A stretch of DNA of 64,000 bases from Akkermansiaceae bacterium UBA2381 (lineage in GTDB: Bacteria; Verrucomicrobiota; Verrucomicrobiia; Verrucomicrobiales; DEV007). Positions 27,015 through 33,933 of the stretch are shown here, one piece after another. Under the pieces are notes generated by a model. It was not told the origin of the DNA. It searched no databases and saw nothing but the letters and a program-made list of their open reading frames with translations. Each line of letters begins with the position of its first letter. The first letter of the stretch is position 1. The DNA is taken from assembly GCA_002344215.1 (NCBI GenBank), contig DDSV01000032.1, positions 157,736 to 221,735 of the forward strand, given 5' to 3'. A program made the position numbers and the translations under genes.

Positions 27015-27787
27015 GAAAAAGCAAAACCTTGAAACGGATCCGCGAAGGCGGACTCGCCCGCTGTGCGAACCTGGGCAGTTACATCCCCCCGTACATCGCT
27101 CACGCGGCCAGGGCCGGTTACGATTGCATCTGGCTCGACCTCGAGCATCGCGCGATCGACTTTAAGGAATTGCAGGTGCTCATGGCCCATTTTCGTCTCT
27201 ACGACATCGACTGTCTTCTCCGCGCGCCCACGCTCGAAAAAACCGGGCTTTACCGTTACCTCGAAGAAGGCGCGACCGGGCTGATGATCCCGCATGTCTC
27301 GACGGCGGAAAAGGCGCGCCAGTTGGTTCAGGCGGTGAAATTTCCTCCGATCGGCGACCGGGGGCTCGATAATGCCGGGTTCGATTCGGACTACCGGATC
27401 ACCTCGAACAACATCGAATATATCGAATGGGCGAACCGTGAGACTTTTCTCGTCGTCCAGATCGAGACTCCGGAAGCGGTTGAAAACGTCGAGGAGATTG
27501 CGGCCGTGCCCGGAGTCGATATGCTTTTCGTCGGCCCCGGTGACCTTGGCCTGCGCTATCAACTCGCCGGCGACAACGAAGGCGCGATGCTCGAGGCCGC
27601 CTTTGAACAGGTTGCGGCGGCGGCCAAACGGCACGGAGTGTCCTGGGCCTGTCCTTCGGGGACGATCGATGACATGAAAAAGAAACGCGCTCAGGGAGCC
27701 CAGCTTCTCGCAAACTGTGGTGACTTCATGATTCTCCGGGATGGGCTTTTCGATTCTTCGGAGATGTTTGATGAGATTGAGAGGTAA
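27011..27787 (+). CDS. HpcH/HpaI-type aldolase
   Basis: A 258-residue TIM-barrel class II aldolase. Recognised words: YDCIWLDLEHRAID, TGLMIPHVSTAEKARQLV, GDRGLDNAGFD, VVQIETPEAVENVEEI (Glu metal ligand) and VDMLFVGPGDLGLRYQ (Asp metal ligand). The family cleaves 4-hydroxy-2-keto acids to pyruvate and an aldehyde. The gene overlaps the HEAT protein gene and ends 94 bp before a PLP decarboxylase gene. Confidence 0.88.
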   Translation: MRKSKTLKRIREGGLARCANLGSYIPPYIAHAARAGYDCIWLDLEHRAIDFKELQVLMAHFRLYDIDCLLRAPTLEKTGLYRYLEEGATGLMIPHVSTAEKARQLVQAVKFPPIGDRGLDNAGFDSDYRITSNNIEYIEWANRETFLVVQIETPEAVENVEEIAAVPGVDMLFVGPGDLGLRYQLAGDNEGAMLEAAFEQVAAAAKRHGVSWACPSGTIDDMKKKRAQGAQLLANCGDFMILRDGLFDSSEMFDEIER

Positions 27788-27881
27788 GGACTCCCCGATC
27801 AAGATCAGGACGGTCAGAATTCGCTGTTCACCCTTGCCCCGTTTCAGATAGAATCAGAGGGTGGCCCAGCGGCGCTTTCCG

Positions 27882-29078
27882 ATGCATGTCTCCCCGAATC
27901 GTTCTCCTCTGGTAGCCGCCGTCGATGGCGGGGCAGGTGCCGCGAACTTGCCTCCTGAAGCGCAGGCTCAGCTCGATTCGCTTTTTGTCGGCCTGTCAGG
28001 CCAAGGTCCTTTCTCCATCGGTTACCCCTGCAACCAGGATTTCGATTACACCCCGCTTTACCGGTTTCTCGGATTCTCGCTGAACAACGTTGGTGATCCC
28101 TTTTCAGGGAGCAATTATCGCCTCAATACTCACGCATTCGAGCGCGAGGTGCTCGCCGATTTTGCCCGACTGGCCGGATTCCGTGAGGAGGAAATCACCG
28201 GCCCTGATCGAAGCTACTGGGGGTATGTCACCAACGGGGGAACCGAGGGCAACATGTATGGTCTCTATCTCGCGCGTGAGCTTTTTCCCGAGGGTATCGT
28301 CTACTTCTCCGAGGACACCCACTACAGCGTGGCGAAGATTCTGCGTCTCCAGCATACCCGCAATATCATGATCCGCTCGAAACCGGACGGTGAGATGGAT
28401 TACGAGGATCTCGAGGAAAGCCTGCGCATTCACCGGGACGCTCCGCCCATCTTTTTTGTCAATGTCGGCACGACGATGACGGGGGCGATTGATCGCGTCG
28501 ACCGAATCCGGGAGATCACTCGCCGCCTTTGCCTGCCGCATCATTATCTTCATGTTGATGCGGCCTTGTCAGGAATGATCCTGCCTTATGTCGACGACCC
28601 TCCGCCATGGAATTTTGCCGATGGCATCGACAGCCTTTCCATCTCGGGACACAAGATGCTCGGCAGTCCGCTGCCCTGCGGGGTGGCCCTGGCGCGAAAA
28701 ACCCACGTCGACCGCGTGGCACGTTCGGTCGAGTATATCGGGGCGCTCGACACCACCATCAGCGGCTCACGCAATGCAATCACTCCGTTGATTCTCTGGT
28801 ATGCCCTGCGTTGCCGCGATGGTAATGCGATGCGCGAGGTTGTGATCCGCAGTCTCGACACGGCCGAGTACGCGGTGGAGTCGCTTCGGGCGATCGGGGT
28901 CGATGCCTGGCGGCACCGGCATTCGATCACGGTGGTCTTTCCCCGCCCGCCGCAGTCCATCATGCAGAAATGGATCCTGGCACCCTATGAGGACTTTTGT
29001 CACCTCATCACCGTGCCCAACGTGGACAAGGCCACGATCGATGCCTTTGTCGCTGACATGACTGCATCCCGTTCCTAG
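27882..29078 (+). CDS. PLP-dependent decarboxylase, histidine decarboxylase type
   Basis: A 398-residue fold type I PLP enzyme. An in-frame GTG at 27861 is an alternative start. Family markers are SIGYPCNQDFDYTPLYRFL, GYVTNGGTEGNMYGLYLAR, YFSEDTHYSVAKI, FFVNVGTTMTGAIDRV, HVDAALSGMILP and SISGHKMLGSPLPCG with the Schiff-base Lys258. These match the PLP histidine decarboxylase/serine decarboxylase branch. The substrate amino acid is not certain. A tandem-ACT protein starts 2 bp after its stop, which suggests amino acid sensing linked to this enzyme. Confidence 0.87.
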   Translation: MHVSPNRSPLVAAVDGGAGAANLPPEAQAQLDSLFVGLSGQGPFSIGYPCNQDFDYTPLYRFLGFSLNNVGDPFSGSNYRLNTHAFEREVLADFARLAGFREEEITGPDRSYWGYVTNGGTEGNMYGLYLARELFPEGIVYFSEDTHYSVAKILRLQHTRNIMIRSKPDGEMDYEDLEESLRIHRDAPPIFFVNVGTTMTGAIDRVDRIREITRRLCLPHHYLHVDAALSGMILPYVDDPPPWNFADGIDSLSISGHKMLGSPLPCGVALARKTHVDRVARSVEYIGALDTTISGSRNAITPLILWYALRCRDGNAMREVVIRSLDTAEYAVESLRAIGVDAWRHRHSITVVFPRPPQSIMQKWILAPYEDFCHLITVPNVDKATIDAFVADMTASRS

Positions 29079-29080
29079 AG

Positions 29081-29476
29081 ATGAAACAGATTGTTATTCC
29101 CGTTCCCAACCGGCCCGGTGTGGTCGCCGATGTTTCGGAGGCGCTGGGTTCCGCAGGCGTCAACATCGAGGAGATGGATGCCGAAGGCGCGGTCGACAAC
29201 GGCGTGATCATCCTGATGGTCGATCACTATGATGTTGCCCTGAGAGCCCTTCAGGAGGCCGGGTTCCAGGCCATCAGCGAGGATGCTCTCGTGCTCAAAC
29301 TTCTCAACGAACCCGGCTCGCTGGCAAAAATCGCCCGGCGGCTTGAGGCCGCTTCGATCAATATCCGTAGTCTTCGTATTGCCAAACATCTTGGCGAATA
29401 CACCCTTGTCACTCTCGTTGCCGACAGGCAGGAGGAGGCTCGGGAAATCGTGAGGGATTGTCTCGTGGCTTTGTAG
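29081..29476 (+). CDS. Stand-alone tandem ACT-domain protein
   Basis: A 131-residue protein made of two ACT domains: KQIVIPVPNRPGVVADVSEA with NIEEMDAEG, then LLNEPGSLAKIARRLEAASI with NIRSLRIAKHLGEYTLVTLV. Such proteins bind amino acids and either regulate enzymes or act alone. It follows the PLP decarboxylase by 2 bp, so it may sense that enzyme's substrate or product. It is a distant relative of the protein at 56524-57000 (shared xQIxVxxPNRPG and xDNxV words). Confidence 0.87.
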   Translation: MKQIVIPVPNRPGVVADVSEALGSAGVNIEEMDAEGAVDNGVIILMVDHYDVALRALQEAGFQAISEDALVLKLLNEPGSLAKIARRLEAASINIRSLRIAKHLGEYTLVTLVADRQEEAREIVRDCLVAL

Positions 29477-29485
29477 GGGGGAAAA

Positions 29486-29568
29486 AGGTAGGGCGGGTTG
29501 TCCCCAACTCGCCGGTCGGGCGTCATCGGGCATCGGCGGCGGCGCGTTGGGGGCAACCCGCCCTACCT
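29486..29568. repeat. REPIN-like element: inverted GTAG hairpin pair
   Basis: Arms 29486-29508 and 29546-29568 are inverted copies with 22 of 23 bases matching, separated by 37 bp. Reading inward, each arm carries GTAG followed by the imperfect palindrome GGCGGGTTG-TCCC (or CCCC)-CAAC-CGCC. This is the REP doublet layout. It sits between the convergent tandem-ACT and threonine synthase-like genes. It shares its core word with the decayed copy at 20974-21049. Confidence 0.8.
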
Positions 29569-29617
29569 GCCATGCTGCATTGGATTGAAGATTCGACCCA
29601 ATCGAGTGAAATTCTCC

Positions 29618-30694
29618 CTAAAGCAATCCCGCCTCAAAGTCCTCCATCCTCACGAGCGGCACAGCCGTACCGTCGGTTATCCGTGCGATGGACGCCCCGT
29701 CCTTAAATCCGCTTCCGGTGACGACACAGACGATCTTTGCCCCGGGATCAATCTCGCCCCGGGAAAGAGCCTCCAGAGCCCCGGCCAGGGCAACTGCTCC
29801 GGCCGGTTCGGAGAAGACTCCCTCCTCTCGCGCAAGGCGGCCTTGCAGTTCGTAAATTGATTCATCGGAAACGAGATGACCATTCCCACCGCTGCGCCGG
29901 CAGGCGGCGATAACCTGGTTGGCGTCGAGCAGATTCGGAACCTGGAGACCGCTGATCTTAGTGGTGCATGGATCGGCGCGCCGCCCATGGTCGCGGCCTT
30001 CGCGGAGAGGTCCGGCAATAGTGTCGTTACCCTCCGGTTGAACACAATGAATCGCGGGTGACGCCTGACAATGATCGAAACCCCTCGCGACAGCGAGGCA
30101 GAGACCGCCCCCGCCGGAGGGAAGAAAGATATGGTCGATCCGGGAATCGAGCTCTCCGTCGAGTTCGTGGGCGATCGTTTCGACTCCGCGCATCCCGTGA
30201 GGACTCACGGAGTAGGCGCTCACTTCAAGCGACCAACCGGGAAGGCATCCCAGCTCTTCGAGGCGGGCGAAGACTTCCGCCGTCATGTCGGGATCGAGGC
30301 CGAAACCCCGGATTCGCCGGAGTCTGGCTCCGTAGGCCAGCATCTGGCGAAGTTTGTCGTCGGGGGCCGGTTCAACAATGGCAAGGTGCAGGGGAATACC
30401 GGCGACGGCGCAGGCGGCGGCGAGGGCGGCTCCGGTATTGCCGCTTGAGGTTGCGAGACAGCGGGATTTCCCCCGGGCAAGGAGATGGGAAACGGCCGCG
30501 GCGGCGAAACGGTCCTTGTATGAGCCGGTCGGGTTGGATGACTCGAGTTTGAAATAGAGATTTGTCAGGCCCATCGCGGGGCCGATTCGACGCGAGCGAA
30601 TCAAAGGGGTTCCGCCTTCACCCAGGGTGAGGCGGTGAGATTCTTCAGGGACGTCACCGAGACGGTCGGCCCACTTCCAGATACCGGGGGACAT
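29618..30694 (-). CDS. Threonine synthase-like PLP enzyme
   Basis: A 358-residue fold type II PLP enzyme. LGEGGTPLIRSRRIG and NPTGSYKDRFA (Schiff-base Lys60), then LATSSGNTGAALAAACAV for phosphate binding, and a late GLCLAVARGF and CVVTGSGFKDG. It matches threonine synthase, which converts O-phosphohomoserine to threonine, but no hom or thrB gene is near. It is the last gene of a run with an aspartoacylase-like hydrolase, an SDR and an esterase, so a catabolic beta/gamma-elimination role is an alternative. Confidence 0.85.
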   Translation of the reverse strand: MSPGIWKWADRLGDVPEESHRLTLGEGGTPLIRSRRIGPAMGLTNLYFKLESSNPTGSYKDRFAAAAVSHLLARGKSRCLATSSGNTGAALAAACAVAGIPLHLAIVEPAPDDKLRQMLAYGARLRRIRGFGLDPDMTAEVFARLEELGCLPGWSLEVSAYSVSPHGMRGVETIAHELDGELDSRIDHIFLPSGGGGLCLAVARGFDHCQASPAIHCVQPEGNDTIAGPLREGRDHGRRADPCTTKISGLQVPNLLDANQVIAACRRSGGNGHLVSDESIYELQGRLAREEGVFSEPAGAVALAGALEALSRGEIDPGAKIVCVVTGSGFKDGASIARITDGTAVPLVRMEDFEAGLL

Positions 30695-30712
30695 GAGGTC
30701 AGGAGTCAGGAG

Positions 30713-31621
30713 CTAGGAGACGGAATCGGGGAGGATCACTCCGACGGAGTCGCCTTTGCGGACCCGGGGGAACGTGCGGAGAACGATGACTCGTCCTGAT
30801 TCATCGGCGGGGACGGGGAGACTGACTTCACCGACAAGGTCGTGGACATGGCCGAGGGCCTGGCCTTTCTCGGCATGATCACCCAGAGAAAGGGCGGGTT
30901 CGAAACATCCGTCCATGGGAGAGGGGTGGCAGACCTGCATATGTCCGGATCCGGGGCGGGTGTCCTCAATGACCTGCTCCACCCGACTCGGAGGAAGGCT
31001 GCGGTGAATCATGCCCAGATCGGCCATGACATTGAGAACTCCGGCAAAGTAGGCTTCGACACCCTCATGAGAGCAGGTCGCGGAGCCGAGGTATTCGGTG
31101 TAGATCGCCGGAACCCCGGCGTCGCGAGCGACGGAGAGGGAACGGCCGTCAAGATTGGCCGAGGTCCCCCAGATGACGGGCAGGTTGAAGGCCCGGGCCA
31201 TCCGCCTCTGCTTTTCCAGCACGGCAGGATCGGAGACAAGGTTGTATCCGGCGAGGGGAAGGACGGATAGTTCAGTCCCGCCCGTGTGCAGATCGATGTA
31301 GTAGTCCGAGGCGCGGATCAACTCCGAGAGTTCCGCGGCAACCTGTTCCGTAGGGGAGCCGTCGCGTCTTCCCGGACAGGTCCGGGCGAGATCGAGGCCG
31401 TCCGCGGCGGCGCAGCGATGGCCACGTAAAAAGGCGGCTTCGTTGACGACGGGGACGAGGGTGAGTCGCCCGTGGGTGAGGGGTTCCTCACTGGAAAAAA
31501 AGCGAATCAGCCGCCGGATCGCGAAGATGGGTTCAAACTCATCGCCGTGGACACCCCCGGTCACGAGCAGTGACGGTCCGGTGTCATCGGCGCGGAATTT
31601 TCGTGATGTCAGGGTGCTCAT
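30713..31621 (-). CDS. Succinylglutamate desuccinylase/aspartoacylase-like zinc hydrolase
   Basis: A 302-residue M14-like amidohydrolase. The zinc site is seen as GGVHGDEFE (His25, Glu28) and DYYIDLHTGG (His112). The C-terminal third (GHVHDLVGEVSLPVPADESG) is the beta domain found in this family. Members remove acyl groups from amino acids, for example aspartoacylase, AstE, or DoeB of ectoine breakdown. It lies 18 bp upstream of the threonine synthase-like gene and 6 bp after the SDR gene, so the four genes probably act on one acylated compound. Confidence 0.85.
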   Translation of the reverse strand: MSTLTSRKFRADDTGPSLLVTGGVHGDEFEPIFAIRRLIRFFSSEEPLTHGRLTLVPVVNEAAFLRGHRCAAADGLDLARTCPGRRDGSPTEQVAAELSELIRASDYYIDLHTGGTELSVLPLAGYNLVSDPAVLEKQRRMARAFNLPVIWGTSANLDGRSLSVARDAGVPAIYTEYLGSATCSHEGVEAYFAGVLNVMADLGMIHRSLPPSRVEQVIEDTRPGSGHMQVCHPSPMDGCFEPALSLGDHAEKGQALGHVHDLVGEVSLPVPADESGRVIVLRTFPRVRKGDSVGVILPDSVS

Positions 31622-31627
31622 TGCTTT

Positions 31628-32413
31628 TCAGGAGGTCGGAGGTGGCTGGTGATTGAGATACCCCTTGAGTCGTATCCCTCCGTCGACGGTGAGGATTTCC
31701 CCGGTGATGTAATCGGCATCATCCGAGCAGAGGAAGAGCGCCGCCTTTCCAATATCGGCTGGAAGTCCGAGTCGTCCCCAGGGAATCTCCCTGCCGGCTT
31801 CCGCCATGACGGCATCGCTAAAAGCCTCGTGTTCTCCGGGCGTGTCGATCCACCCGGGAGCAATGGAGTTCACGTTGATGCGATGGCCGATCAACTCTCC
31901 CGCGATCGTGCGCATCATGTGATCCAGTCCGGCCTTGGCGGCGTTGTAGGCGACGGCCCGGGGAAAAGGCATTTCACCGTGGACGGAGGAAATAAAGATC
32001 ATCTTGCCGCCTCCTCCCCGCTCGACAAAGTGCCGTCCGACAAGCTGGCTCATGTGGAATCCGCTCGTGAGGGCTCCCTGGAGAGTCCGGTCGAAAATGT
32101 CGGGGTCGAAGTCTAGAAAGGTCTCTCTGCGGCTGTAAGCGGGATTGCTGATGAGGATGTCAATGCGACCCGTCTCGCCGAGTGCTGCGGCAATGAGAGA
32201 CTCACAGCCAGGGCGGCTGAAAATGTCCGACTCGATTGCCCAGCAGTGCCGTCCGAGGGCGCGGATTTCTCCAGCGGTAGTGGCAATGTCAGGGCTGCCT
32301 GGTTTGTCGTTGAGGATGATGTCGGCTCCCGCTTCCGCAAGGGCGAGTGCGCAGCCTTTGCCGATTCCGCGTCCGGCTCCGGTGATGAGGGCAATTTTTC
32401 CGGCGAGTTTCAT
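31628..32413 (-). CDS. SDR family oxidoreductase
   Basis: A 261-residue classical SDR: TGAGRGIGKGCALAL for the cofactor, SNPAY in place of NNAG, Ser in IFISSVHGE, YNAAKAG for Tyr and Lys, and ITGEILTVDGG near the end. The Arg in the cofactor loop and no acidic residue directly after it cannot settle NAD against NADP. It is 17 bp downstream of the acetyl-xylan esterase-like gene in a four-gene leftward operon. Confidence 0.88.
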   Translation of the reverse strand: MKLAGKIALITGAGRGIGKGCALALAEAGADIILNDKPGSPDIATTAGEIRALGRHCWAIESDIFSRPGCESLIAAALGETGRIDILISNPAYSRRETFLDFDPDIFDRTLQGALTSGFHMSQLVGRHFVERGGGGKMIFISSVHGEMPFPRAVAYNAAKAGLDHMMRTIAGELIGHRINVNSIAPGWIDTPGEHEAFSDAVMAEAGREIPWGRLGLPADIGKAALFLCSDDADYITGEILTVDGGIRLKGYLNHQPPPTS

Positions 32414-32430
32414 GGCGAGTAGGAGCGGTG

Positions 32431-33777
32431 TTAGTTGGTCAAAACCGTCCCGGGGGCAGTGACCGGAGGGGGGGCGTGAAGGCCGGCGTGTTTGAGGAGG
32501 GCGAGGCGGAACTCGGTTTTCACATCCTCGGGTGACGCATGAGGCATCAGGGGGCGGGTGACGATGGACTTTGGGCCGGTGAGGACATTGTAGGCAGCGT
32601 AGACGCTCGTGGGCGGGCAGGTGCGATCAACGAAGCCGACACTGAGGATGGCCTCGGCCTTGCAACGGGTTGCAAAATTCACCGCATCGACGTAGCGGCA
32701 GGCCTCGAGCGAGACCGGATCCGGCTCACCATCCGGAAGCAGGGCAACGATCTTCGGCCAGCCGCTGATGCGATCGGCCTTCATCCCGCTGTGGTCGCAG
32801 CCGGCCGGAACTCCCGAACCGATGAAGGTGACCCGTGGATCGAGTCCGCCTGCGACGAGAGCCTGATAGCCGCCCTGGCTGTGGCCGATCACGGCAAGGG
32901 TTTTTCCATTCCACTCCGGCTGAGCCGTCAGGAAATCGAGGGCGCGCTGGAGCCTGACAAACATGCCGCGGAAATAGACCTCGTCCCGGTTCTTGTTTCC
33001 ATCGGTCCGGTAGGTCTTGAGGTCCCCGCCGGAGATTTGTTTGTAGAATTCCTCCGGCTTTCCGTTGGGGAGGCCGTGGGCGTTGATGTCCATGGAAAGG
33101 AATCCGTCTCTCGCTCCTCCGAGGGCAGCGGGTAGACTCGAACTGCGGACCCCGGCTCCATGGACCCAGAGAACGGCCGGGAGGGATTTTGGAGCGGCGC
33201 CTTTCGGTTTGGCAAAATAGCCGGTCACGGGAGGTCCGTCCGTTTCCGCCGGGACGGCAATATCGAAGGCCTCCACCGCGGCATCGGCTTTGGCGGTAAG
33301 CGGGACGGGCTCGGACGTGACGGTCATCGGGATCGCGGCGAGCGTTTCCTTTTGCTTCGCCCAGAAGGAGTCGAAATCCGCCGGCACGGGCAGACTGGGT
33401 GAGATCTTCTCCGGCGAAACACCGGCGGCGGCGTAGGCGGTGAATGGCTTTCCGTCCGTTCCCGTGACCGTGGCCGTGAGGAGGAGAAAGCCCGGCTCGG
33501 AGAGCGAGCCTTTCACCGTGAGGGAGGCGGCGTCTCCGGAACTTCCTTTTCCGGTGGCGAGGTTGCGATATCCGTCGAGGCTCAGGGTCCAGTTGATGGC
33601 TGTTCCGGCCGGAGCGGTGCTGCGGAGAGCGAACGTCACTCCTTCGCCCGTTTCGTAGAGAGCCTCGGGGCGATTACTCGTGACGGAGAGGAGAGGTTCG
33701 GCGGCGGTCGCACAGGAGGCTGCGAGAAGCGCGAGTGAAATGGCCACGACGGCCGGGACTGGGATTCTGATCTTCAT
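32431..33777 (-). CDS. Acetyl-xylan esterase (AXE1) family protein, exported
   Basis: A 448-residue protein with a signal peptide (residues 1-26, ALLAASCATAAEP; the Cys in AASC could be a lipobox). An N-terminal beta-sandwich (about 28-120) precedes an AXE1-type alpha/beta hydrolase: LPVPADFDSFWAKQKE, AVLWVHGAG, and the nucleophile in IGHSQGGYQALVAGGLD, with GSGVPAGCDH. It should remove acetyl groups from a sugar or polysaccharide in the periplasm. It is the first gene of the leftward operon and diverges from the double sulfatase. Confidence 0.88.
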   Translation of the reverse strand: MKIRIPVPAVVAISLALLAASCATAAEPLLSVTSNRPEALYETGEGVTFALRSTAPAGTAINWTLSLDGYRNLATGKGSSGDAASLTVKGSLSEPGFLLLTATVTGTDGKPFTAYAAAGVSPEKISPSLPVPADFDSFWAKQKETLAAIPMTVTSEPVPLTAKADAAVEAFDIAVPAETDGPPVTGYFAKPKGAAPKSLPAVLWVHGAGVRSSSLPAALGGARDGFLSMDINAHGLPNGKPEEFYKQISGGDLKTYRTDGNKNRDEVYFRGMFVRLQRALDFLTAQPEWNGKTLAVIGHSQGGYQALVAGGLDPRVTFIGSGVPAGCDHSGMKADRISGWPKIVALLPDGEPDPVSLEACRYVDAVNFATRCKAEAILSVGFVDRTCPPTSVYAAYNVLTGPKSIVTRPLMPHASPEDVKTEFRLALLKHAGLHAPPPVTAPGTVLTN

Positions 33778-33933
33778 TCTATCTCATTGTGGGCTTTTCG
33801 TCGTGGAACGCGAAGCGGAAAAATCGGCATGATGAGGTGACCTCTCCTTTCCCCGGTGCCTGATTTTGTCCGATTTCGCTATCCAATAGAATTGAACTGC
33901 GGGCACCATTCAGTAAGACTTTTGTCCCACTTC

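Noticed and set aside
29477..29617. Ordinary terminator between convergent genes
   Set aside because: The inverted repeat has GTAG ends, nested hairpins and related copies elsewhere, and no T run, so a repeat element explains it better, even if it also ends transcripts.
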